A DNA stretch of 64,000 nucleotides from CATOSP01 sp965204715. Lineage in GTDB: Bacteria > Chloroflexota > Dehalococcoidia > Lucifugimonadales > UBA3495. Position 1 is the first letter of the stretch. Each line of letters opens with the position of its first letter. The stretch covers positions 2,480,001 through 2,544,000 of the forward strand of contig OZ242009.1 in NCBI GenBank assembly GCA_965204715.1. Direction: 5' to 3'. The translations under genes were made by a program, and so were the position numbers. Positions 25,012-33,068 of the stretch are shown piece by piece. Below the pieces are notes generated by a model. That model saw nothing but the letters and a program-made list of their open reading frames with translations. It searched no databases and had not been told where the DNA came from.

Positions 25012-26658
25012 ATGCAGGGTAATACGGCAATCGCCAACATCCTTAAGATGGAGAACACCGATTACCTCTTTTGCTTCCCCGCGAATACGCTCATCGAGGC
25101 GGCGGCAATCGCGGGAATCGAACCGATCATGTCGCGCACGGAGCGGACAACGGTCAACATGGCCGACGGATATACGCGGGTGACCAATGGTCGCAAGACC
25201 GGGGTGGTCGTCACCCAGTCGGGGCCCGGCATCGAGAACGCCTTTGCCGGGATTGCTCACGCTTACGCAGAGTCGACGCCGGTCCTGATTCTACCCGGCG
25301 GGACCGCGCGGGACCGGCAGGGTCAGTCGCCTGATTTCGATGCCATGAGCGCGTATGCCGGCGTTACCAAGTGGTCGGACCAGATCAATCACGCCAACCG
25401 GATACCGGAGATGATGCGCCGGGCCTATACCGCGCTGCGGTCTGGCCGGGGCAGTCCGGTCATGGTGCAGGTGCCGGGGGACGTTGCCGGCGAGGAGATC
25501 AGCGAGGAACAATTCGACTACCGCCCGGTGAAGGGATACCGGAGCGCCGGAGACCCCGAGGACGTGGCGGCGGCGGCGCGGGCGCTGCTGGCGGCCAGAG
25601 ACCCATTGATCTACGCGGGACAGGGAGTGCTCTGGGCCGAGGCCTCCAGCGAGTTGGTGGAGCTGGCCGAGTTGACCAATACGCCGGTGATGACCACCAA
25701 CACAGGCAAGAGCGCCTTCCCGGAAAACCATCCATTGTCGGTGGGCACCGGGGCGGGAACCATGACCCGGATGGCGCGGGAGTTCCTGGACAAGGCTGAC
25801 CTGGTGTTCGGAATCGGGTGCAGTTTCACCACCAACCTTGCTTCCGTGGGCATCCCCCAGGGCAAGACCCTGGTGCAATGTACTGTTGACATAAAGGACC
25901 TGAACAAAGAGGAGCAGCTCCACCATGCCGTTGTCGGGGACGCCAGGCTGGTCATCCGGCAGCTTATCGACGAGGTGAAGAAGCAGACCGGTGAAGACGG
26001 TCGCAGGGGCAACGGTTCGGTCGAGGCGGAGATAAAGCGCATCAAGGACGAGTGGCTGGCGGAGTGGATGCCGCTGCTCACCTCCGATGAGGCACCAATC
26101 AATCCCTACCGCGTCATCTGGGACATGATGCACACGGTGGACCGGACCCAGACCATCGTCACCCACGACTCCGGCCACCCGCGCGACCAGACCATCCCAT
26201 TCTACGAAGCTATCGTCCCCCGCGGCTACCTGGGCTGGGGCAATTCCTCCCAGTTGGGTTATGGTCTGGGGATTGCGATGGGGGCGAAGCTGGGCGCGCC
26301 GGACAAGCTGGTAATCAACATCATGGGCGATGCCGCCATCGGTATGGCGGGCATGGACATTGAGACCGCGGTCAGGCACAAGATACCTATCCTCACACTG
26401 GTGTTGAACAATGCGGTACTGAGCGGGTATTCCCGGAATTACCCGGTGGCGGCGGAGCGTTACGCATTCACCAACCTGTACGGCGATTACGCGAACCTTG
26501 CCCAGTCACTGGGCGCCCATGGTGAGAGGGTGGAAGACCCGGCGGAGATCATCCCGGCCATCAACCGGGCCAGGGAAAGAATGTCCGACGGTCGTCCGGC
26601 ACTGATCGAGTTTATGACCAAAGAGGAGAACCGCCTGTCCCGTCTGCCTCCCCGGTAA
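25012..26658 (+). CDS. Thiamine pyrophosphate-dependent enzyme (acetolactate synthase / decarboxylase type)
   Basis: The 548-residue protein has the three-domain layout of the ALS/pyruvate oxidase/benzoylformate decarboxylase family: a Pyr domain with the activating Glu in MSRTERTTVNMADGYTRVT, a central domain (APDPLIYAGQG-type LIYAGQGVLWAEASSEL), and a PP domain with the TPP/Mg motif starting GDAAIGMAGMDIETAVRH and ending LVLNNAVLSGY. ATG 25012 has GAGGAG 8 nt upstream and was preferred over 24976. Reaction type (ligase or decarboxylase) is not decidable from motifs alone. It directly precedes the isomerase gene (25 bp). Confidence 0.9.
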   Translation: MQGNTAIANILKMENTDYLFCFPANTLIEAAAIAGIEPIMSRTERTTVNMADGYTRVTNGRKTGVVVTQSGPGIENAFAGIAHAYAESTPVLILPGGTARDRQGQSPDFDAMSAYAGVTKWSDQINHANRIPEMMRRAYTALRSGRGSPVMVQVPGDVAGEEISEEQFDYRPVKGYRSAGDPEDVAAAARALLAARDPLIYAGQGVLWAEASSELVELAELTNTPVMTTNTGKSAFPENHPLSVGTGAGTMTRMAREFLDKADLVFGIGCSFTTNLASVGIPQGKTLVQCTVDIKDLNKEEQLHHAVVGDARLVIRQLIDEVKKQTGEDGRRGNGSVEAEIKRIKDEWLAEWMPLLTSDEAPINPYRVIWDMMHTVDRTQTIVTHDSGHPRDQTIPFYEAIVPRGYLGWGNSSQLGYGLGIAMGAKLGAPDKLVINIMGDAAIGMAGMDIETAVRHKIPILTLVLNNAVLSGYSRNYPVAAERYAFTNLYGDYANLAQSLGAHGERVEDPAEIIPAINRARERMSDGRPALIEFMTKEENRLSRLPPR

Positions 26659-26683
26659 ATCTCCTCTCCCGTCGTGACGTTTC

Positions 26684-28330
26684 TTGTGCGCTGAACGTAT
26701 AGACAGCTTGTGGCAGGCCCGGTACAGCCTCGGCGGCTACGAGGAGCGGGTTGACGCCTGTCTCGCCGAGTTGCAACGGCGGGATGTCGTGGGACGCATC
26801 TGGGGGGGAGACCACACCCTCTGGAAGCCCTGCCCGACTGAAATCGTTGATCGCTTGGGATGGCTCACCGTTACCGATGCGATGCGCCACTCTGTCGCGG
26901 ACCTTGAGAACTTCGCGCGGCAAGTGCGCGACGACGGGTTGAGGCATGTTGTCCTGCTGGGCATGGGCGGGAGCAGCCTTGGTCCGGAGGTATTGCGGCA
27001 AACCTTCGGAGGCGAAGGCCACCCTGAGCTAATCGTTCTGGACTCTACTATCCCCGCCCGGGTCAAGTCTGTAACGGATGCTGTCGATCCGGCCCGGACG
27101 CTGTTCCTGGTCTCCTCCAAGTCCGGCACTACCATCGAACCCAATGTGCTGTACCTTTACTTCCGCCGGATTGTGGAGGAATTGGTTGGCGCGGAACAGG
27201 CGGGAAGGAACTTTGCAGCGGTCACCGATGATGGGACGGCGCTTCACACGCTGGGAAAGTCAGACGGGTTTCGGCGCGTGTTCGTCAACCCGTCGGACAT
27301 TGGTGGGCGGTACTCGGCGCTGTCCTATTTCGGGCTGGTTCCCGCTGCGCTCATAGGGCTGGATGTTGGCGAGATTCTGGACCGGGCCGACGGGATGCGT
27401 GAGTCCGTTTCACCCGGCGGTCCCGCCGCAGGGGATACGGGAACATGGCTGGGTGCGGTGATGGGGTGCATGGTCGAGTCTGGGCGGGACAAGGTTACCC
27501 TCGTAACTTCGCCTTCGATCCGCAGCTTCGGGCTGTGGGTTGAGCAACTGCTGGCGGAGAGCACCGGCAAGGAGGGCAAGGGCGTCATTCCCATAGCAGG
27601 GGAGCCGTTGGCCTCTCCGGAGTGTTACGGCGACGACCGTCTGTTTGTCTACTTGCGGCTGGATGGGGATGACAATGACTCTGCCGGTGTTGCTATGCGT
27701 GCGATTGGCGAGTCGGGGCAGCCGGTGGTTTCCCTGGTGCTGCGGGACGGGTACGATCTCTTCGCGGAAATGTACCGCTGGGAGTTTGCTACGGCGGTTG
27801 CAAGCGCGGTGTTGGGCATTCATCCCTTCGACCAGCCGGACGTGCAATCAGCGAAGGACATGACGGACCGGGTACTGGACAGGGTTGAGGCTACCGGGGA
27901 GCGGCCGTCAATTGTGGCTTCCGGCACCCTGGAGGATTTGTTGGGTCAAGTATCGCCGGGCGATTACCTGGCGGTAATGGCCTACCTGGAGCAGACGACG
28001 GAGACCGATGCAGCGTTGGACGGGCTGCGCCGGGAAGTGATGCGGCGGTACGGAATCGCCACGACCGTGGGGTACGGGCCGCGTTTCCTTCACTCTACCG
28101 GGCAGCTCCATAAGGGAGGGCCGGCGAGCGCGTTGCTGCTGCAGATAACGGCTGGGCGCCAGTACGACCTGGAGATTCCCGGACGGGAGTACACCTTTGG
28201 CTTGCTGGCTGATGCGCAGGCTTTGGGTGACTTCGAGGCGTTGATGGCCAAATGGCTTCGTGCGGCGCGGGTGCATTTGGAGGGAAATGTAGAGGCCGGG
28301 ATTCGGGGCCTGGTTGGACAGGTGCGGTGA
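26684..28330 (+). CDS. pgi: Glucose-6-phosphate isomerase, resembling the C-terminal half of transaldolase-isomerase fusions
   Basis: The enzyme interconverts glucose-6-phosphate and fructose-6-phosphate. SIS-domain and substrate motifs are clear: VVLLGMGGSSLGPEVLRQT, LFLVSSKSGTTIEPNVLYL, GGRYSALSYFGLVPAAL and GYGPRFLHSTGQLHKGG. The N-terminal RIWGGDHTLWKPCPTEIVDRLGWL is how the isomerase half begins in bifunctional transaldolase/isomerase proteins, yet the transaldolase part is absent: an in-frame TGA lies at 26675, 9 nt before the only candidate start, TTG 26684, which has no Shine-Dalgarno. Translation probably depends on coupling to the TPP enzyme gene ending 25 bp earlier. It pairs with gnd in sugar-phosphate metabolism. 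Confidence 0.88.
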   Translation: MCAERIDSLWQARYSLGGYEERVDACLAELQRRDVVGRIWGGDHTLWKPCPTEIVDRLGWLTVTDAMRHSVADLENFARQVRDDGLRHVVLLGMGGSSLGPEVLRQTFGGEGHPELIVLDSTIPARVKSVTDAVDPARTLFLVSSKSGTTIEPNVLYLYFRRIVEELVGAEQAGRNFAAVTDDGTALHTLGKSDGFRRVFVNPSDIGGRYSALSYFGLVPAALIGLDVGEILDRADGMRESVSPGGPAAGDTGTWLGAVMGCMVESGRDKVTLVTSPSIRSFGLWVEQLLAESTGKEGKGVIPIAGEPLASPECYGDDRLFVYLRLDGDDNDSAGVAMRAIGESGQPVVSLVLRDGYDLFAEMYRWEFATAVASAVLGIHPFDQPDVQSAKDMTDRVLDRVEATGERPSIVASGTLEDLLGQVSPGDYLAVMAYLEQTTETDAALDGLRREVMRRYGIATTVGYGPRFLHSTGQLHKGGPASALLLQITAGRQYDLEIPGREYTFGLLADAQALGDFEALMAKWLRAARVHLEGNVEAGIRGLVGQVR

Positions 28331-28369
28331 CACCTGTCCGGTAGAAGACTTCTCAGTCGGGAGCGAGTG

Positions 28370-29281
28370 ATGGAAATAGGGATGGTGGGCCTCGGACGGA
28401 TGGGCGGGAACATGGCGCACCGGCTCGTCAACGCCGGGCATAGTGTTCTGGCCTTCGACCGGGATGAGGCGATGGTGGCTGCCAGCCGGTCTATTGGCGC
28501 GTCCGGGGTAGCTTCCCTGGACGAACTGGCGGAGAAGCTCTCTGCACCCCGCGCGGTCTGGGTGATGGTCCCCTCCGGGCAGCCCACCGGGGAAACCATC
28601 CAGTCCCTGGCTTCAATTCTGCAACCCGGTGATGTGGTGCTGGACGGGGGCAATTCCCATTACAAGGACAGCATCCGGCGGGGGGATATGCTGGCGTCCC
28701 GCGGCATCGAGTTCCTGGACGTGGGTTCCAGCGGCGGCGTCTGGGGGTTGGTTCACGGCTACGCGCTGATGGTCGGGGGCAAGACCGAGGTAGTGCAAAG
28801 GCTGGAACCTATCTTCCGCTCCCTGGCCCCGTCGGACGACAGTGGGTATGCACATGTTGGGCCTTCCGGCGCGGGCCACTTCGTCAAGATGGTGCATAAC
28901 GGGATTGAGTACGGGCTGATGCAGGCTTATGCTGAGGGCTTCGAGTTGATGGCAGCCAAGGAGGAGTTCGACCTCGACCTGGCCAGGATTGCGGAGTCGT
29001 GGCGCGAAGGCAGCGTTGTCCGCTCGTGGCTGCTGGAACTGACCGCAGCGGCACTGAAGGAAGAGCCGGGGCTGGAGAGCCTGCGGGCCTACGTGGACGA
29101 CTCCGGGGAAGGTCGCTGGACGGTCCAGGAATCGGTGGAACTGGGAGTGCCCGCCCCGGTGATCACGCTATCGTTGCAGCAGAGGTTCCGGTCCCGGCAG
29201 GAAGAACCCTTCGGGGCAAAGCTGCTGGCGGCGCTGCGCAACCAGTTCGGCGGTCACGCGGTGCGCCGCAGCGATGGTTAG
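28370..29281 (+). CDS. gnd: 6-phosphogluconate dehydrogenase, decarboxylating (short form)
   Basis: The enzyme oxidises and decarboxylates 6-phosphogluconate to ribulose-5-phosphate. The 303-residue protein has GMVGLGRMGGNMAHRL (nucleotide fold), VLDGGNSHYKDS, the substrate block DVGSSGGVWGLVHGYALMVGG, the catalytic GPSGAGHFVKMVHNGIEYGLMQ (Lys and Asn), and RWTVQESVELGVPAPVI. The size matches the short, typically NAD-dependent form. ATG 28370 is preceded by GGGAGCGAG. It lies 40 bp after pgi, forming a pentose-phosphate pair, and is convergent with the reductase operon. Confidence 0.94.
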   Translation: MEIGMVGLGRMGGNMAHRLVNAGHSVLAFDRDEAMVAASRSIGASGVASLDELAEKLSAPRAVWVMVPSGQPTGETIQSLASILQPGDVVLDGGNSHYKDSIRRGDMLASRGIEFLDVGSSGGVWGLVHGYALMVGGKTEVVQRLEPIFRSLAPSDDSGYAHVGPSGAGHFVKMVHNGIEYGLMQAYAEGFELMAAKEEFDLDLARIAESWREGSVVRSWLLELTAAALKEEPGLESLRAYVDDSGEGRWTVQESVELGVPAPVITLSLQQRFRSRQEEPFGAKLLAALRNQFGGHAVRRSDG

Positions 29282-29308
29282 AGTGTCTGGCAGGGTGACT
29301 GGAGGGCC

Positions 29309-30598
29309 TTAAGCCTCAGTCCGGCCTTCGGTTGTCAGGGCGTCCAGGGCCTGCTGGACGATGCGCCTGCGGAGGTCGCGTTCCTCGTTGAGCGGCAGAC
29401 CGGAGTCCCCGGTGGGGTAGACGATGCCCCGGCCCCGGATGACTCGGTTGGAGCCCAGGGCCATCGCAACGGGAGTCATCGGGGTTACCTGGGCCACTGG
29501 TATGCCCACTTTCTCCAACTCGGTGGTGATCGCTGCGCCGCAGCGAGTGCTGGTCCCTCAAGTGGAGGTTAGGACCACCGTGTCCACGCCCGAGTCCTTC
29601 AGTCGTTTGGCCATCTCGCGGCCAATCCGGCGGCTGTTGGCCAGGGGATTCCCGTTGCCGGTGGTGGACAGGAACTCCTCGTGCAGCTTGCCGATGGCGC
29701 CGTCCCTTTCCATTTCCCGCAGCGTGTCCACCGGGACCAGCCGGTGCGGGTCCTGCTCCACGTGCCGGTTGTCATAACCGCCGTGGGATACCTCGTAGTC
29801 GTAAGGGGAGAGAGCATCCTCGCCGGCAAAACTGTATGCGCCCCAGACGCGGGAGAATGCCAGCGGGAACTGGTGGGGGTTTCCCCTGGGCACGAGGCCC
29901 CCGTCGGTGACCAGGGCGACGGTAGCCTGGGAGAGGTCCGCCACTGCCGGGGGAACTGGCACTGGGTCGGCGGCCGGTATTGGGACCTCTGCCTCAAATA
30001 ACTCGCCGCGCATTTTGGCGAGGAGCATATCGGCAAGTCGGGAGGCGGCGGACTTTGACACGAACTCGGATTTCAATGTGCCCTGGGGAATGTAACCATC
30101 CTCCAGGGGACGCGCAACCGGCTCCCCTGCGGACAGCTTCTCTCCCAGCCGGACCATAGCGGCCAGGGTTGGCTGCATCCTGGACACGTCGTCGCCGGAA
30201 TCGATGATGTAGACCGACGCGCGGTAGAGGTCCGCCCCGGGGTTCTCCACCGACATGGCCGTGACAGCAGGGACACCCAGCTTTTCCTGGACGGCGGCGC
30301 AGATCGCGCCTGCGGCTGTCCCGTAACGCCCGGCCTGGAAACAGGGGCCGGCCACGAACAGGTCGGCGCCAGACGCCTGTACTTCCCTGATGACGGATTC
30401 TGCTACTTCGTCAAGGTTCTCGGCAGCCAGGTTGTCTCCGCAGACTATGGTAGAGACTACTTGGGACTCTTCCCCGAGCAACTGGGCCAGCAATCGTCCG
30501 GGACCCACCGGGCCGGGCCGGACTTCCAGGGGGATATCGGCTTTTTCCTCGCCGCCGATTCCGCCGAAAAACTGGTTGATGTAGTGGACCACGCGCAT
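29309..30598 (-). CDS. grdB: GrdB-like subunit of a glycine/betaine/sarcosine-type reductase; predicted selenoprotein with in-frame TGA
   Basis: GrdB-type subunits are the substrate-binding selenoprotein of reductase complexes that cleave C-N bonds of glycine, sarcosine or betaine. The product matches along its length: VVHYINQFFGGIGGEEKADI, GPGRLLAQLLGEE, AGPCFQAGRYGTAAGAICAAVQ, SHGGYDNRHVEQDPHRLVPVD, STTGNGNPLANSRRIG and DTVVLTST. After STS-like VLTST comes TGA (29560-29558), then GTSTRCGAAITTELEKVGIP and SNRVIRGRGIVYPTGD to the true stop at 29309. In Clostridial GrdB the same site is Sec in a T-S-T-U-G-T-C-T-R-C-G motif. Read through, the protein is about 429 residues, the normal length, with Sec at 347. 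GGAGG lies 7 nt before the ATG. No Sec-machinery genes are in the window. Confidence 0.88.
29531..29560 (-). promoter_or_regulatory. In-frame TGA with candidate bacterial SECIS hairpin
   Basis: On the minus strand TGA (29560-29558) is followed by a 12-nt spacer and CGCTGC-GGC-GCAGCG (29545-29531), a perfect 6-bp stem with a G-containing 3-nt loop. Position relative to UGA is right for a bacterial SECIS. The stem is short, and coding constraint alone could produce it, so function is a prediction. Confidence 0.55.
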
Positions 30599-30648
30599 GG
30601 TGTTCCTCCGTGGCGGGTGAGTCCCCGGCGCAAGACTGTGCCGGACTG

Positions 30649-31950
30649 TCAGTAGACGATGGACTGAAGAGTTGAAGCTCCCTGGTTGTTGACCACGCCG
30701 CAGACATCTCCCGAACGCAGCGTTTCGGCGGATGCCAGGGTTGCCGCCGCGTCGCCGTTACCGGCGATGACGCGGGAAACCGGCGGCGCGGGCCACGCAA
30801 CGTCCGCGCCCTCGCTGAGATTCACTATCGCATCGACCCCGGGAATCTGCATCAACGCTGCCGACTCCGCCCGCCGGTCGGGGGCGGTGTCGCTGACCAG
30901 GACGGCGGTCTTGACGCCCAACTGCTCGCACCATCGTGCGGTCTCGAACATCTCGGTATGGGGCGCTCCCCCGGCGTACTTGGTGACTATTGCGCCGTCG
31001 GCCCCCAGGCCCCACTTCGCCAGATTGGCCGCCAACATGCTGTTGCGGCTCAACTCGTGCTGAAGGTCGGAGGCGACGGTGGCAATGCAGCCCGTGAAGG
31101 TCAGTTCCCCGGCTCGGTGCAGGCGGTACAGTTCCAGGATGATGGGGTGGTTCTGGTGGTAGTAGGTCTCCAGGCCGCGCGCTCCCCACGAATATGAGAT
31201 GACGACGGCCCCGTCAAGCCATTCGTTAGGGTGCAGGGGTACGGGCAGCATACCGCGGGTGTTTGCGCCGTAAAGGATGTGCTCGTCGGTTTCGGTGCCG
31301 TGCTGGTGGCCGTGCACCTGGCCGATATAGGCGACGCGGGGCAATCCCTGGCGACCGTTTGCGTGCGGTCCTTCCAGTTCGAGAACGTCGGTGGATGCGG
31401 GAGGTTGGCCAACCCCGGTCTTGCCCAGGTAGACCGCGGCCTTGACCGACGCCAGCCGGAGGGCGTTGAGGACACTGTGCCTCTCGACGTCCGGGTGGGC
31501 ATGGGGCACCGTCACCAGGTGGCGCATGGAGGCGTAGGGAGAGGCTTCGGCGGCAGGGCCGCTCATTTCCAGGATTTTGGTCATGCCGCCGCGACGGGTT
31601 ACGTGGCCGTGCTCGCCGCCGTGCTGTCCGCCGTCAACCACCGTGACCGCCGCCCCCTTCAGGACATGGGTTGTGCCCTGGCCGGCGTTGGCAATTGGGC
31701 CGAGGATGCCGGGGAAGTCGCTGCCCGATCCTGCGCCCTTGGCCCGAGGCTCGATGATGTCGAAGACGTTCCCCACGCGGCAGGAGTCGCCGGGGTTGAC
31801 TATCTCCAGGTCAATGGACTCCAGGCGGCGGTCTTCCAGCAGATGTCGCCGCAACTCGTCGAGGCTGACCCGGAGCGTAGTGCCGTCAAGGACTGTCTCC
31901 GCTCCGGGGACCATTGCTTCTACCGGGTGCAGGGCCAGGGTCAGGGACAC
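30649..31950 (-). CDS. GrdE/GrdG-like subunit of a glycine/betaine/sarcosine-type reductase
   Basis: In the known reductases GrdE is a proprotein cleaved at a Cys to give a pyruvoyl-bearing subunit that forms a Schiff base with the substrate amine. The ~433-residue product has DLEIVNPGDSCRVGNVFDII, GQGTTHVLKGAAVTVVDGG, LPRVAYIGQVHGHQHGTETDEH, LETYYHQNHPIILELYRLH and GADGAIVTKYAGGAPHTEMF. In the stretch before YYHQNHP, where I expect the processing Cys, I find ISYSWGARG with Ser but no Cys, so pyruvoyl formation is uncertain (Ser-based, absent, or elsewhere). GTG 31950 has GGGAG 8 nt upstream. It lies 50 bp before grdB and 31 bp after the NIPSNAP gene. Confidence 0.82.
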   Translation of the reverse strand: MSLTLALHPVEAMVPGAETVLDGTTLRVSLDELRRHLLEDRRLESIDLEIVNPGDSCRVGNVFDIIEPRAKGAGSGSDFPGILGPIANAGQGTTHVLKGAAVTVVDGGQHGGEHGHVTRRGGMTKILEMSGPAAEASPYASMRHLVTVPHAHPDVERHSVLNALRLASVKAAVYLGKTGVGQPPASTDVLELEGPHANGRQGLPRVAYIGQVHGHQHGTETDEHILYGANTRGMLPVPLHPNEWLDGAVVISYSWGARGLETYYHQNHPIILELYRLHRAGELTFTGCIATVASDLQHELSRNSMLAANLAKWGLGADGAIVTKYAGGAPHTEMFETARWCEQLGVKTAVLVSDTAPDRRAESAALMQIPGVDAIVNLSEGADVAWPAPPVSRVIAGNGDAAATLASAETLRSGDVCGVVNNQGASTLQSIVY

Positions 31951-31981
31951 GGCGATTTTCTCCCGACGGAAGAGTTGGGGG

Positions 31982-32275
31982 TTAGACCGCCGGTTCCATA
32001 GTCTCGACAACGGTCTTGGCGAGGTGACTGCGGGCATGACCCATCACCGCCTGCCATTCGGGGGAGCCGTAGAAGGCGGCTTCCTTGGCCTTCACATCTT
32101 CGGCATCGTTGAAGCTGCGAATCCAGATGAACTGGTCCTTGGCCTCGTTGACCCACATGCCGTCGATGCGGATGCCGTGCTTTTCCTGCATGGGGACCAA
32201 CTGCTCGGAGAACAGCTTGACCCACTGGTCCATCATGCCGCGGTTGACAGTATAGGTGCGAAGTTGAGAGATCAT
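31982..32275 (-). CDS. NIPSNAP-family protein
   Basis: NIPSNAP proteins are small ferredoxin-like alpha/beta barrels, usually dimeric, with no settled activity; bacterial ones often accompany catabolic operons. The 97-residue product shows SQLRTYTVNRGMMDQWVKLF, IDGMWVNEAKDQFIWIRSF and AFYGSPEWQAVMGHA, the complete domain. AGGAGGAAGTGACG precedes ATG 32275. It lies 31 bp upstream of the GrdE-like gene and 29 bp downstream of the cupin gene, inside the same tight minus-strand operon. Confidence 0.88.
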   Translation of the reverse strand: MISQLRTYTVNRGMMDQWVKLFSEQLVPMQEKHGIRIDGMWVNEAKDQFIWIRSFNDAEDVKAKEAAFYGSPEWQAVMGHARSHLAKTVVETMEPAV

Positions 32276-32304
32276 CGTCACTTCCTCCTCTTCGGCGGGC
32301 GTGC

Positions 32305-32883
32305 CTACCGGTCCATTACCCTCATGCTGTTGTCCATCGGGTTGTACTGGTACCGGGTGATCCGGTCCAGCTTCTGCGACTCCAGACGGACCACCAGGGA
32401 GCGGCCCTCGGTGCCGATGACGTTGCGGGTGTTGTGAATCTCACCGGGGAGGAAGTAGGCGACGGAGCCGTTGCGCTGGGTGAAGCGGCCGGTCTCCTTT
32501 ATGCTGGCTTCCTTGACGCCCTCGCCGGGGAAAAACCAGCGCCACTTGGTCTGCTCGATTGCTCCGTCGTAAACGCCGTAGACGACCCAGGCCGCGCCGT
32601 GGTCGTGGGGCAGGTTGTCCTGGCCTGGGCGCTGCACGGAGCACATGAGCAGCCAGCCGGGACCGGGATGTCCGGCGTCCTCTTCCAGGTGGAGGTCCAT
32701 GCGGCCGTAGCCGCCTTCCTCGGGAAGGTCAAGACGCTCTTCGAGCCAGCCCGGGGTGGCAAGCAGGTCTTTCATGTGGTTCGCGACAGCCTCGGCCTGG
32801 GCCTTGGGGTCGGAGACATTGGCGAATATTTCCCTTACATCGTCGATGAATGCGTCCATCGTGTATGCAGCAGTCTGCGTCAT
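32305..32883 (-). CDS. Cupin-fold protein, cysteine dioxygenase-like
   Basis: The 192-residue protein has an N-terminal helical region and a cupin barrel. The metal-binding half-motif LPHDHGAAWVVYGVYDGAIE (H-x-H) and the second motif FLPGEIHNTRN (H) are in place, a pattern seen in mononuclear iron thiol dioxygenases and related cupins. GGAGG lies 6 nt upstream of ATG 32883. It is the first gene of the NIPSNAP-GrdE-GrdB operon and is divergent from the isochorismatase-family gene. Substrate is unknown; a role in oxidising a thiol or amine intermediate is only a hypothesis. Confidence 0.72.
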   Translation of the reverse strand: MTQTAAYTMDAFIDDVREIFANVSDPKAQAEAVANHMKDLLATPGWLEERLDLPEEGGYGRMDLHLEEDAGHPGPGWLLMCSVQRPGQDNLPHDHGAAWVVYGVYDGAIEQTKWRWFFPGEGVKEASIKETGRFTQRNGSVAYFLPGEIHNTRNVIGTEGRSLVVRLESQKLDRITRYQYNPMDNSMRVMDR

Positions 32884-33068
32884 TGGTGGCCTCCTTATGG
32901 TCGTGTCCCCAATGGGTGAGTTTATTCTGAACCAGCGGGAATGGGGTGTCAACTTGAGCCTGCGGCTGACTCAGGCCAGTATCGTTGACGGCCTCCTGAG
33001 GGGATGGTAGATTCACCTCGCCCAGCGCCCGGATTTGGTCCAATCATTGCGGCGTGGCAGGAGGAGAG

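Noticed and set aside
25291..26379. 362-codon frame antisense to the TPP enzyme
   Set aside because: The plus-strand gene has TPP-binding and activating-Glu motifs; the opposite frame has no family pattern.
29558..29560. TGA as a plain nonsense mutation splitting a pseudogene
   Set aside because: The downstream frame keeps strong GrdB homology, the TGA sits exactly at the Sec column, and both parts are otherwise intact. Recoding is the better reading, pending a search for Sec machinery.
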